Source of the DNA: Anastatus disparis
Lineage: Eukaryota; Arthropoda; Insecta; Hymenoptera; Eupelmidae
Direction: 5' to 3'
DNA: 64,000 bases
NCBI GenBank assembly: GCA_017163975.1
Contig: JAFFSR010000245.1
Span: 2,433,001 to 2,497,000 of the forward strand
Of the stretch, positions 32,461 to 46,089 are shown one piece after another. How positions within the stretch are numbered: position 1 is the stretch's first letter; the number at the start of each line of letters is the position of its first letter. The notes below the pieces were generated by a model, which saw only the letters and a list, made by a program, of their open reading frames with translations, was not told the DNA's origin and searched no databases. A program made the position numbers and the translations under genes.

Positions 32461-33738
32461 GAAAATTATTTTTTAAAAGCTTGTTTTATAAAGACAGTAG
32501 CAAATAACTTATATACAAATTCTAGATCAAATTTATCGAGTAGTTTACGTAAAATGAAAGAAAAATAAAAAATTAAAAAAATTTTTTATTTTCTTAAATC
32601 AAAACTACGCTAAGATAATCGGTTTTTAAAAGTCATCGTTCTTTTGGCAGTTGCCAATAATTCTCATGCAAATTTAAAAACAAAATCATCAAGTTATTTA
32701 CGTAAAATACACGAAAAATGAAAAATCGAAAATTAAAAAAAATGTTTTTAAATTTCTCTATAAAAAAAATTGGGTATGAAAACCAATTTTCAATAGCTTT
32801 CCGCTTACTTATACAAAATAATAGATAGAATGCAAAATTTGAAGCAAATCCATCGAGTAATTTTCAAGATTTCATTGGCTAAATAAATACCATTTTCTTT
32901 TCGAAATTTTCAAAATGCTCTAAAATTAAAACTACGCTAGGAAAATCAATTTTTGAAAATTTCCCTTCTTTTGGCAGTCGCAAATAATTTTCTTGCAAAT
33001 TTTAGAACAAATATATCAAGTACTTTACGCCAAATAAAAAAAAATAGAAAAAAAAGAATCGAAATTTTTTTTTAAATCTTTAAAATTTTCTAAAATTGTA
33101 ACCACGCTAAGAAAATTAGTTATCAAAAGCTAATTTTCTTCAGACAATAGCGAATTGACTGTATAAAAATTTAGGAGAAAATTCATTCTATGGTCTACGC
33201 AAAATAGATAAATGAAAAATAAAAATTTTTTTGAAAATTTTCAAAATGCTCTAAAATTAAAACTGCCATAAGAAAATTAGTTTTCCAAAGCTTGTTTTTT
33301 TTAGGCGGTAGCAAATAACTTGCATACAAATCTTGGAGCAAATCTATCGAATGGTTTTCGTAAAATAGAAAAAAAAAGAAAAATAAGAATTTTAAAAAAA
33401 GGTTTTAAAAATGCTCTAAAATTAAAAGTGCGATAAGAAAATCAGTTTTCAAAAGTTTTTCTTCTTTTGGAGTCGAAAATAATTTCCATGCAAATTTTCA
33501 AGCAAATTCTTCGAGTAGTTTACGTAAAATACAAAAAAACTGAAAAATCGAAATTTTTATAAAATGTTTAAAATGGTTCTAAAAAAAACTACGCTAAGAA
33601 AACCAATTTTCAATAGCTTTCCGCCGAGTGAGCCAAAAAAATAAATTGTATGCAAAATTTTGAAGCATATCGATCGAGTAGTTTTCGAAATCTAATTGGA
33701 GTACTGAATTCATACTCACACACAACACACACACGCAC

Positions 33739-33769
<31 letters not shown>

Positions 33770-33895
33770 TATACATACAGACATTTTCTGGAAACCACTT
33801 TTTTCGACTTCTTGAGTAAAAATATGTACAAATTAATGAAAAAATAGAAAAAAAAATTTTTTTCCGATACAATGCTCTCTCTATGAGAAAGCAAA
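32461..33895. repeat. Satellite array, about eight units with period near 165 bp
   Basis: Each unit has an actacgctaagaaaatcagt-like start, a gcaaataattt-catgcaaatt block, a gagcaaat-tatcgagtagtt block and a tacgtaaaata-gaaaaat tail. Unit starts fall near 32605, 32765, 32932, 33101, 33265, 33428 and 33590. The last unit ends in a CA-rich run (33716-33768) and tttctggaaaccactttttt. Units differ by substitutions and indels. Inverted relatives lie at 1-370 and 2499-2705. Confidence 0.85.
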
Positions 33896-33949
33896 AACTT
33901 AGAAAATACTTATTTCCAACGTTTTTGAGTGTGCTGAGTTGAATTTGAT

Positions 33950-34590
33950 GAGATCACGGATTTCACTGTGACTTGCATATATGTTTTTATTCATAAAATT
34001 ATAAAGAAAGTCGCGAGCATTTGGTCTAACACTTGATCATTCCAAGACTAGAGCTATTTTGTTCAATTTTTAAAGATTTATTTGAAAAATGTTGAAAATT
34101 ACTCCCCAATCAGAACTTCCAAGTTCATTTTGTAAAATTCTAATAAAAGTTAAAATTAAATTCTTTTGATTAAAAAAAAACGCGTTCAAAAAGCTCAACC
34201 TGTTTAAAAGTTATAAAAAAATTAAAATTGTTATAAAAATTAACATAAAATTAAATTTCAATTTTCATAAAATTATTGTGCTGATTTTTTTCATGTTTTT
34301 TATTTTGCTATAACTTTTATACAGGTTGAGCTTTTGGAACACGTTTTTTTTTTAATCGAAAGGATTGAATCTTAACTTTCACAAGAATTTTGCAAAATAA
34401 ACTTGGAAGCTCCCATTGGGGAGTAATATTCAATAGTATAAATAACGATTTTTCAAGAAAATCTGTAAAAATTGAACAAAATAGCTAAGAATTTTTTAGT
34501 TATTGAGCTTTAGACCGAATGCTCGCGGCTTTCTTTATGATTTTATATATAAAAACATATCCACAAGTTACAGCAAGATCTATGACCAAA
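33950..34590. mobile_element. ~640-bp palindromic element
   Basis: Left: gtgacttgcatatatgtttt, aaagaaagtcgcgagcattt, aaaaagctcaacctgt. Right: acaggttgagctttt, gaatgctcgcggctttcttt, aaaacatatccacaagttac. The loop lies near 34230-34280. No coding sequence or clear target duplication is seen. Confidence 0.82.
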
Positions 34591-35515
34591 ACAAGGATTA
34601 CTTCCCTTGTTAGTACCCTTAAAAACGTCGAAAATGAGCACCAATATGAATAATATAGATATTTTAGAAAATATCAATTTTCCAAGCTTTTTTTAGACTT
34701 ATTGCATTTTCTAGTAGAAAAAATGAGAAAGTAACATCAAATTTGAAATCAGTGGTCTAAAAAACAATAGAATTAAATGTATTATTTTAATTGAACAAAT
34801 GATAATCGATAATATTTCCACAGACGATATTTTTAGTTTTGTCAACCATAAGCGGCCATATAGAAATTTCTTTGAAAAATTTTGAAGATTTGATCCCAGA
34901 TTGTGAAAAAGTAAGGTTCTTTACACATCAAAATATTGAGATATTATTGATTTTTCTAAATTTTCATTGTTTTCTAAATCGAAAATCGATTGATTGTATA
35001 ATATTTACATGGTTGTTAACATCTACATGGCTGTTTTATTAACCCTTTAATGGGTTAATAAAGAAACCATCACTGTTGTGGTGTGGATTAAGTTTATTTG
35101 TAAAAGTATTAAATAAAAATTACGGATAATACTGTTCATAATAAATATTGTTTATTTAAAATAACGACGTTTCAACCATTTTCAAGATAGTCCTTTTCAA
35201 GTTAAAAAATAATATTAGCAGTATTATATTTAGTCATAAAAAATATTAAATATTAGATAGAATCTAATGTGTCAAAATAGAAAATCTCAAGAATAAACTG
35301 CTATGTACAAATATAGATATAAAACTGTTATTTATCAAAGCAACTAGTTTTGTATAAGATATATAAAGGCTTGAAGCTTATTTTTTTTTAAATCGATTAT
35401 TAATTGAGCTTTTAAAAAGTAAATTAACCTTTTTAGCAGTCTTTAAGTATATTAAATAGTATTTTTCCATCGAATTAAGTGATATTTTAAGTATTATTTT
35501 ATAACAAAAAGTTTA
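34591..35515. other. Non-coding, probably intronic
   Basis: AT-rich; no gene or long repeat recognised. Confidence 0.4.
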
Positions 35516-35519
35516 TTAA

Positions 35520-35898
35520 GAGAAGGCACGTATCTCCGTACTTTTCTAATCGAAGAATTAATTTTTAGCAAAAACTAATAACTTTAGCAAAAAATGAAGA
35601 GAAAGCCACATCTCGTATCAAAAAAGGCAATATTTTCATTGATGAGAAAGAATTAATTTTATTGCTTCGTTTTCAAGAAAAGCTTGAAAAACAAAATTGT
35701 TTATCCTAACCTCTATGTTTTAAGTTTTTCAAGGTTTTCTTGAAAACAAAGCGATAAAATTAATTCTTTCTCATCAATAAAAATATTGCTTTTTTTTTAT
35801 ACGAAATGCAGCTTTCTCTTCATTTTTTGCTAAAATTATTAGATTTTAATAAAAATCAATCCTTTGATTAGAAAAGGACAGATATACTCGACCTCCTC
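35520..35898. mobile_element. 379-bp TTAA palindromic MITE
   Basis: The left end GAGAAGGCACGTATC is mirrored by GATATACTCGACCTCCTC with TTAA at 35516-35519 and 35899-35902. The arms pair through ttttagcaaaaa / tttttgctaaaa, gatgagaaagaattaatttt / aaaattaattctttctcatc and caagaaaagcttgaaaaac / gtttttcaaggttttcttg. Its sequence differs from the other TTAA families in this window. Confidence 0.85.
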
Positions 35899-36281
35899 TT
35901 AAGTTCTAACCAAAAGTTGATACTTTTAATAAAAAATACATTTAACAACAAATTTGAATAAAGCAAAATATTACATAGTCCTATACTCTTGATTTATGTG
36001 ACCTAAATGTATACAATTTTATTTCGTGTATTATTTCTTCAGTTTGAAATAAAAGCGAAAACCACATTTCTATGCTTTAAAATAAAAGCAAATAATATAT
36101 TTCCTCAATTTCAAATCAGAAAAAAAATATTTTTTTTAGTTCCAAATAAAAGCAAAACAAAATTTTGATTAATTTTGCAAAGAATAGGTATATTTTTACT
36201 TACATGTATGTGCGTACATTTACGCCCGCACTTATATGAGAGTTTGCATCTTTGCGCTCGTGTTTGCTTAGTTATCTTCTA

Positions 36282-36680
36282 CACTGAAAAGAAAACATCT
36301 CCAACTTGAATTCACCCAATTTGATGATTATGATGTTGTAAAATACATGCAAAATAAGAGGCACTAAATTTAAATAGTAATTGATCCTTAATAATCGAGT
36401 TCATATTAAAATATATGTTCTAAATCTTGAAAAAATAAGAGTCTTCACCTTTAAGATTTAAATCATCACGAAATTGATAGCGATGTAACCTACATTTAGT
36501 TTCAATAAAAATTATTTATTTCAAACTGATATAATCAGAAAACATGCTTTCTGGGAGAATAAATATCGCTTCACTTCTTAAAAGTGAATATTAGTAGATA
36601 AAAGAAAATGAGTGTCTTTTTTTATGTTGTCTATCAAAATCATCAAATTTAGTGAATTCCGGTTGGAGATGTGAAAATAT
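36282..36680. mobile_element. CACTG-ended inverted-repeat element
   Basis: It starts CACTGAAAAGAAAACATCTCC. The block acatctccaacttgaattca with caatttgatgat is mirrored at 36634-36672 by atcatcaaatttagtgaatt and ccggttggagatgt. The interior is only weakly paired. The CACTGAAAA end resembles the element at 5209-6117. Confidence 0.65.
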
Positions 36681-37049
36681 CGTTGTTTAAATGAATATAA
36701 AATATACACTGCACCTATATTCATAAATATTGACTGACTCTTTTCATTCTATTATAAAATTTAAGAAAAAGAAATACATTAGCTTGTAGTATGTACCACG
36801 GAGATTATTCGCTTGAATTTCACGGTGCTCTGGAGTAAGTTTAAATAAAAATTTGTTACTTCAAAATTTCTTTTGAGAATGATTTTTAGGCCCATTACGA
36901 AAATTTAGGTATCATTTTTAAAATCAGTTCACATACCCAATATGGAGAAAAATAGGTGAGAATGAAAAAAAAATTATTTAAAACTAAACAATTTTATTTC
37001 ATTTATAAAAAAAATGCTTAAAATTGATCGGGACATAGGTATAGCAGTA

Positions 37050-37345
37050 AAAATATAACTTTGTTTGAAAAAAGAATGAATCCACATTTTTTCTTTTCTT
37101 CTAATAAGACCAGAGACAAAGATTAAGCCATTTTTTCGAAAATATAGTAACAAGAAGTGCTTATAAGAACTTGATTAAGTTCTTATAAGCACTTTTTACT
37201 ATATTTTCGAAAAATGGCTATATCTTTGTCTCTGGGCTTATTAGACGAAAAAAAACACGGGTTCATTTTTTTTATCAAAGAATCATAACCTCCAGTATCA
37301 GCCAAATTTGTTTCCTAGAGATGTGGACCCTTCATTATTAATTAT
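37050..37345. mobile_element. Palindromic element, family D copy 2
   Basis: The hairpin is centred near 37165: cattttttcgaaaatatagt and gtgcttataagaacttgat are mirrored by gttcttataagcac and actatattttcgaaaaatgg. Outer sequence (gaatgaatccac, ctaataagaccagagacaaa) pairs with tttgtctctgggcttattag and ggttcatttttttt. It is related to 46090-47146. Confidence 0.7.
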
Positions 37346-37644
37346 GCAAGTTTCAAGCTACTAGTGAATTGCAAAACTGGAAGCTTGCTTCAAGAGTGTC
37401 ATGAACATTAATAATTTTATCGTAATTTGAATATACAATTGCATGAAATTTAAAGTAAAAGTAGAAATTTTATAAATGTGTTGGAAGCAAAATTCAATTT
37501 TTTTCAACAGTGTACGTAAGTAGTTATAGAACTATTTTTCTACATTATTTTTAAAATTCGAGCTTATAGCTCCATAACATAAGGCAGATTTTTTTCAGTT
37601 TTGTCATATTTATACTATTTTATATACGTTCCGATAACTTTTAA

Positions 37645-38025
37645 GAAGGGGCCGAACTATCTGTCTTTGTCTAATAGCGTTTTTCATCATTTATGTAAAC
37701 ACTATCCGGTATAACAAGAAAAAAATAGCAGCCCCCGCTAGATATTAGTATAATAAGTAAATTTTGTAATAACAACCAAATTTTTTACCGCATAGTTTTT
37801 GACTAATTAGAGACCTACTAGCAATCGAGAATATAACCTATCTTTTTTTGGTAGGTCTCTAATTATTCAAAAACTACGCAGTGAAAAAATTTGATTGTTA
37901 TTACAAAATTTACTTATTATACTAATATCTAGCGGGGGCTGCTATTTTTTTCTTGTTATACCGGATAGTGTTTACATAAATGATGAAAAACGCTATTAGA
38001 CAAAGACAAATAGTTCGGCCCCTTC
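37645..38025. mobile_element. 381-bp TTAA palindromic MITE, family B copy 2 (intact)
   Basis: Perfect 16-bp ends GAAGGGGCCGAACTAT / ATAGTTCGGCCCCTTC are flanked by TTAA at 37641-37644 and 38026-38029. The arms are almost perfectly complementary to the loop near 37820-37850. This uninterrupted copy supplies the empty site for the insertion in the copy at 5027-6264. Confidence 0.93.
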
Positions 38026-39863
38026 TTAAGCATTTTTTTTAAATAAAATAAAATTGTTTGGTTTTTAATAATTTTTTTTTATTCTTACCTACTTTTCTAC
38101 AAATCAGCCATGTAAACCGATTTTAAAAATGGTGCCTAAATGTTTTTAATGGACCTAGAAATCCTTCTCAAAGAGAATTTTGAAGTAGTATTAAATTTTT
38201 ATTTAAACTTACTTCGGAACACCGTGATTTATAAGTAGATTCGTTAATTAAATTTTAAGAATTTTGGATTTCTAGTTCAAAATCGAAAATTTTTAATATA
38301 TAATATTTGAACCAAAAATTCTCAATAACTTATAATTAAATTTACTTAAAAATTTAACTGAATAATTTTCATGGTACATACCACAAACTGATGAATTTTT
38401 TTTCTTAACATTTTGCAATGAAATGAAAAAATAGTCAATATTCAAGAGTACAGGTGTAGTGTCCGTTTTTCATCACTTCCATACACATTATTGTTACATA
38501 AAACAGAAAAAATCAGTTTTTAATTAAAAAATTCATCTAAATACTCTAAGATTTACTTCCAAAAGAATAACTTTTCCTGTTTTGTAAAACAATGCCGTGT
38601 CTTATGCCACTGTTTCTACTGGTGAGTGGTGAAATTCGTAACTTTTATCAAAAAATTTATAATTACTGTGAACTTACTGATGCTAAGAACTATATTTTTA
38701 AACTGAATGTGCGAAACTTCATCTTTGATTTATTTTTAACGTACATAGCGCATGGATTTCATACGTTTTGATCAAAAGTGAAAAGCACTATCGTGAGTGT
38801 ATTGTGTACTTGGCACTCCGAACAAACAATTTTTAAGTCGCGTAATTTTCACTTTTGCATCGCTTGGTGGCAATTCTACACTCGTCAAGAAAATTCTTGA
38901 GTCTGATAGCTTCCTTTACCCCTTTTCGATTACCCATTAAATTTCGTTTCATCCACTTAGTTTAAATAAATAACGATAGAAGCAACAAATAATCTAGGTG
39001 ATACATGTGCATGTTTTTCACCTTCATTTAATTGGGTGAAAAACTATGGCCATGCAAGGAACACTTGCTTTGCGGATCGTATTAAAATATACACTATTTA
39101 TATTTCCCTTTATGAAAGCAAAAATGATTTACATTTTCATAAAATTACAATGTTCATAATAAATTAATTATATGATATATTTTATATAGTATGATTTATA
39201 ATATGAAATGATAATGAGATGAGTAATGTGACTATGTCCATAATTTCTTATCATAATTTTATATTTACTTATTTGTTGCACGTTGTTTGGTGCGTTTTCG
39301 TAAGCAGTACACTGCGTTTGCAACATTGTGCATCGACATATTATATTCTTTGAAACAAAACACGAAATTAAAAAATAATTTTTTTTTTAAATTAGAATTT
39401 GGATTAGATTTTTATGATAATTCAATTATACAATTTTCTTTTCATAAGGATATGTTAGTAAAATTGTGTTTCAGTAAGATTCAACATTACATAATAATGT
39501 AGAAAATCATAGAAAAAAATCTTACTCAATATTAGCGTTAGCATAAATTTCATTCAAAATGAAAAGCTTTAAAGATTTGCATGAAAACCTTGCTCTATAT
39601 TTTATTTTTAGAAATAAATGCATTTTTTGTTTTATTGTAGCATGTATTACTGTACCAAATATTAAAATATTTTGAGTGATAAAAATTACCCACCTCAATG
39701 ATCTTACTATTTACACATAAGTGATTAATGCATTTTCATGAATATCTTTCATAATAGTAGAATATAAAAATAATATTCGAAATAAGAGCAATAAATCAAA
39801 AAGTATGTAAGATTTAAAATTGATGTCGATGTGCAAATGTCTGCAGATCGCTGCAATCTGTAA

Positions 39864-41995
<2,132 letters not shown>

Positions 41996-41999
41996 TCGA

Positions 42000-42425
42000 G
42001 GATTTTGACACCGGTGACAGACTCTCTCTCTCTCTCTTTGCTGGTCACGTTATCGCGGCTATGGAATGCTCTACCGGCCTCGCTGCGTTACCTACAATTT
42101 TTGGCGAAATTTAAATCATCTTCCTTTTCTTACTTAATTTTTCTTGAGAGTAAACCTCTGCTCTAAGCCATGATTTTGCGCTCTTGACTATGTTTTTTTA
42201 TCGAATTCTTATTGTATTTTTTATTTTTCTTTAATTTTACTTTATTGTTTAATTACTATTTTTCTTCTACGTATTATAATTAAATTGTATTTTTTACTTT
42301 TGTTTTGTTGTACAACATCAAGTTAATCAGGCTAGGACCGTATCATGTTCTGGGTCTCTTAGTGGTGTTTGTATTATTACAAATTTTCATAAATAAATCT
42401 CAAATATAATTATTATTATTTCGAG
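42000..42425 (+). pseudogene. LINE 3' end fragment
   Basis: The translation near 42050 reads VTLSRLWNALPASLRYLQFL and FKSSSFSYLIF, ending at a stop near 42166. This is the typical C-terminus of a Jockey/CR1-like ORF2, with the same SRLWN-LP-SLR signature as the LINE ending at 21205. A T-rich 3' UTR with ttgtacaacat follows, ending in (ATT)n near 42410. The rest of the element is absent and a (CT)n run lies at 42027-42040. Confidence 0.75.
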
Positions 42426-42594
42426 AGCAAAAATCATTGCATAAGTAAATGCTGAAAAAAAAATTTCTTTCTTAAAAAGACCATTGTGATTAAGTAATCA
42501 CAAAAATACGGCACTATACAGCGGACTTTGTAATATGTACACCCGAACACTTTTTTTTTATTAGATTTTTATTTGCCTGTGTTACTGTTAACTT

Positions 42595-42823
42595 TAGGCC
42601 ATGACCAAGTAGTTAATTTTTCTTTTCAAGTGTTGCCCAATGGGACTTTATTTCAAGGTTGTTTTTGCCCAATGGGACTTTTCAATTGGTTTTCCGTGGT
42701 CTCCGGGTTCTATTCCCCGTGAATAAATCAGAAAAAAATTTTTCTGAAATTTTCTTCGGGAATCGATCCCTGGTTCACTAGAGCGCGAGCCAAAAGCCTT
42801 AGCCCCTGCGCTACCGCCGCTCT
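42595..42823 (-). repeat. tRNA-derived SINE candidate
   Basis: On the - strand the head (42823-42757) contains an A-box-like ggtagcgcaggggctaagg and a B-box-like gggatcgattcccg, spaced as in a tRNA. A body follows with a palindromic gaaaaatttttttctga and two copies of agtcccattgggcaa (near 42638 and 42670). The anticodon arm does not fold well. The 3' boundary is uncertain. A - strand open frame over it is a by-product. Confidence 0.6.
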
Positions 42824-43530
42824 CACACCCGTAAACTAAACGTTTTACCATTATTGCGCATGCGCAGTATATATCAGCTGATTTACTCGCTTTTACATTG
42901 ATCAACAATTTTTCAACTTTTACATTTATTTTCTTTTTATTTTAATAGCTTATCCTCTTTTTTCTTGATTGCATTGTAATCCTCATTAAAAAATCTGAAT
43001 CCTTCTAGTTTTAATAAAAAATGTTAGCATAGAAATTAAATTATGATAACATTTGTAGTCCGATCATGTGTTTTTCATATAATGCCTGCGTATAACAGCA
43101 ATGGTTTCACACATTAAATTTTGAAAATTTTAATGGCTTATTCTTAATTTTTTTAAAGCAACAGAAAGATAGAAGATAATGATTATTTTTTCGAAGTCTT
43201 ATAAAAATCCATTCAGTTTAGAAAATAAAATTGGAGACCGAGGAGCCTCCTTAATAAATTTATAATCCATCTCTTGTTTTCTTTATTTAGCTGTCCTGCT
43301 TATTTAGCTCTCTAGAGTGGATATAGATGTCAAAGTGCGTTCTTTAGCACACAGGCCATCCAGGAATTATGGAAGGAATTAGGCTAATTTTGTAACTTTA
43401 TCGCACCGTTATACGAATCGTCAAGTATGAAAATTTGTTTCTGCACATGCGCATTAGCTTTAAAAGTTAGCATAACGACAGCGTTATGCTTACAGAATAT
43501 GGCTCCAGCTGTTGATCTGTCCGCCGGTAC
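42824..43530. other. Non-coding, probably intronic
   Basis: No gene is recognised. A partial palindromic look (43260-43310) is too weak to call. Confidence 0.35.
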
Positions 43531-43607
43531 GTACAAGAGTTGAGTCATACGGGGTACTATCCCACAACTAAATAAAATTTGTCAAATCAAATCAAATTTC
43601 TTTCTCT
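43531..43607 (+). repeat. LINE 3' tail, (CAAAT)n
   Basis: ggggtactatcccacaacta is followed by aataaaatttgtcaaatcaa and further aaat repeats. The same tail occurs at 47610-47637, so this is the 3' terminus of another copy of that LINE, abutting the next fragment head-to-tail. Confidence 0.6.
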
Positions 43608-43805
43608 GTCTCCATTTTATTTTCTAAGGAGGTCAAAATTCTAGGACTGTGGATTGATCATAATTTCAATTGTGAGAAACAAATAAACTCCATCATCAGC
43701 TGAGTTCATAAAGTGTTGCATTTACTTAAGTTCTGTTAACGTGCGCTTTCTATAAAGCTTCCAAGAGGACACTCAATCTTTCGTATCATAGATTTGGATT
43801 GAACT

Positions 43806-45056
43806 TAAAGAATTACTTTTTTACACAGAAATGAAGGCCTTTCGAAGGATTCATTCTTTTGGGCACTCTGAACAGAATTATCGATAAGTAAATTTTTTGA
43901 AATGAGCTATATTTTCTCAATAATACTCCATACTTAATACTGTCCTCTGCAAAAGGTTTTATCAAATAATCAAGGATGATTTTCTTAAAATTAATCTATT
44001 TAAGCTATTATGAAGAAATATAAACTTTTTCAATTTTAATGGATATTTATTTATTTAAAATACTCTATTACTGTAAAATATGGCCCTATAAATAAGTGAT
44101 GCAATTTAAAATAAGAAAATTATTCTTTTTTAATTAACAAAACTTTTTGTCGAGAGTAGCATTGACTACAGTGAATTATTACAGGAAGATTTGTTAATAA
44201 TTTTCTCCTTATAAGGTTTAAAATATTTTTATTTGCAAAAAATTATATTTGATAAAAATTTTGTTTCGATAATAATCTTCTTATAAGTATGTAGGAGACA
44301 TACTTTTTATTTAAATAGATCAAAATACAACTCTATATACTCTAAACACTGAGAGAAAGAAACAGTCCATTTAAATAACTATCACATTATTTAGTAAGTA
44401 TTATATTACGCTGAGTCAGGCGACTCAATTATATCATTTAGTAATAGTTACTAAATCATATTTGAATAAAACGTACGAAGAGATTCTATCTCAACAAATT
44501 CTTTTAAGGTTAGAATCTTTCATTTTCACAGGCATAACATATTTTTATTACTAAATATCTTCCAATATAATAAAATATTCTCTGAAATAATTATTAATGC
44601 ATTATTTTTTTATTATAATAATTGTCCATTTCTTTCTTTAAAGAAATATTAAATCACAAGAACTTGATATTGTTACCGTTTACTTTAATTCTCATTTAGT
44701 AACTATTATTTTAGGAACTTTCCTTTTATTAAATAGATTTATTTATATGGAATAAATCATCAAAAAGGGCTCAATAATATATATTTAATTCATGTAATTA
44801 TTTCTTTCGGTCAGTGCACAGCTCCATATAAAATACAACAAAATATAATTTTTTAAATTGATAAAACTCTTTAAAATTAGAAAATCATTTTCTAATAATT
44901 AATAAAACGTCATGTGGAGGACAGTGTTGAGTACATTGCATTATTGCAAAATATAGCCTATTTTAAAAAATTTACCTATCGATAACTCTGTTCAGAGTGC
45001 CCAATGGAATGAATCTGTCGAAAAGCTTTCATTACTATGTAAAAGAAAGTTATTCA
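43806..45056. mobile_element. 1.25-kb inverted-repeat element inside the LINE remnant
   Basis: The outer arms pair well: tgggcactctgaacagaatt with aactctgttcagagtgccca, ttatcgataagtaaattttt with aaaatttacctatcgataa, and actgtcctctgc with gtggaggacagt. A smaller CACTG-ended element (44347-44816) occupies the centre. The junction with the LINE on the left is not sharp. Confidence 0.75.
44347..44816. mobile_element. CACTG-ended element in the centre of the 43806 palindrome
   Basis: The termini are CACTGAGAGAAAGAAA and TTTCTTTCGGTCAGTG, 470 bp apart. The interior is partly mirrored (tttagtaatagttactaaat, ttagtaactattattttagg). The ends resemble those of the elements at 5209 and 36282. Confidence 0.6.
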
Positions 45057-45560
45057 ACAAGTTTCATTAAAATCCATCACCCCGAGGGTTAAGTGTCCCC
45101 TTGTTAGTAAAGAATTTATTGATCCCTAATTTTACCATATTTTGAGTACGCTTACACTATCTATGACGATTTGTACAACTACCAAAATTTGAAGCTTCAT
45201 AGAGTTCTGAATGCGTGTGTGCGATTTGTTTACGGCAACATTTCTTTCCGTGAACGTGTCTCTTCCTAGAGACTGGACCTTGGGTAGCTTTAAGTTTACA
45301 GGAGAAGAGTATTTCATTACTGCCTTGACCTATTCTATCATTGAAAATAAGATTTTCTTCTTCTTTAATTGGCCTTTCGATTTATCACCATAGGCCGAAA
45401 ATAAGATCCCCGAGTTTTTATCTAATCGATTCGTCAGAATAGATACACATCATCGAGTACGTTCTTCTGCTCGTTATCAACCAAGAATCCTTGTATATCT
45501 TTCTGTGTGCACGAGTGCCTTGCAATACTTATTTAGTCACTTAGCTACGAGATATACTAA

Positions 45561-46076
45561 GAGGCGGTCGGAACCATTTGCCGCTTGATGGCGCTGAGGT
45601 CAGGTGAGAGAAAAGTATAAAATATTTTTTATACAGCGATTTACAATTTACCGAAACAGTAATATATTTCTAATGTTGTCAAAGGCACTAGCCATATATA
45701 TGTAGAATAATTATTGATGATTATCTTGTTTTAAAAGTCTAAGATATTGTTATAAAACGAAAAATGCAGTGCGAAGTCGAGCCTGCGTGAGCATGTGTAT
45801 ATGTCGTTCTTTTATATTACTTTCTTTGTCGCACTTGGAAAAAATACCCATACGTTTACATCGGCTTTACCACGCGCCGCATTTTTCGTCTTATGACAAT
45901 ATTTTAGACTTTTCAAACAAAATTAACATCAATAATTATTCTACATATATATGGCTAGTGTCTTTGATAACATTAGAAGTATATTATTGTCTCGCTACAT
46001 TGTAAATCGCTGTATAAAAAATATTTGATATATTTCTCTCACCTGACTGCAGTGCTACCCTAGTTGCGTCCGCCTC
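45561..46076. mobile_element. TTAA-type palindromic MITE, family C copy 1
   Basis: The left end GAGGCGGTCGGAACC matches family C copy 2 (58321) exactly; the right end GTTGCGTCCGCCTC is diverged. The flanks are CTAA (45557-45560) and TTAA (46077-46080), so one target copy has mutated. The arms mirror each other (tttttatacagcgatttaca / tgtaaatcgctgtataaaaa, gccatatatatgtagaataa / ttattctacatatatatggc). Confidence 0.85.
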
Positions 46077-46089
46077 TTAACGAGCTTAC

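Larger units (their letters stand above)
36827..38227. mobile_element. Palindromic element nested in family A copy 5
   Basis: The ends CACGGTGCTCTGGAGTAAG and CTTACTTCGGAACACCGTG are inverted. The arms extend about 180 bp (gatttttaggcccattacga with aatgg-acctagaaatc; gaaaaataggtgagaatg with attcttacctactttt). The interior has been filled by two further palindromes (37050-37345 and 37645-38025). Confidence 0.75.
36691..38480. mobile_element. Family A-like MITE, copy 5, split by nested elements
   Basis: The left part 36691-36826 (tacactgcacctatattcat, gtagtatgtaccacggagat) and right part 38228-38480 (caagagtacaggtgtagtg, atggtacataccacaaactg) together form one diverged family A element. TTAA precedes the left end (36687-36690); the right end has lost it. 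A 1.4-kb insert (36827-38227) sits in the left arm. Confidence 0.75.

Noticed and set aside
42648..42908. 86-codon minus-strand protein
   Set aside because: It reads through the tRNA-like head and body of a SINE candidate.
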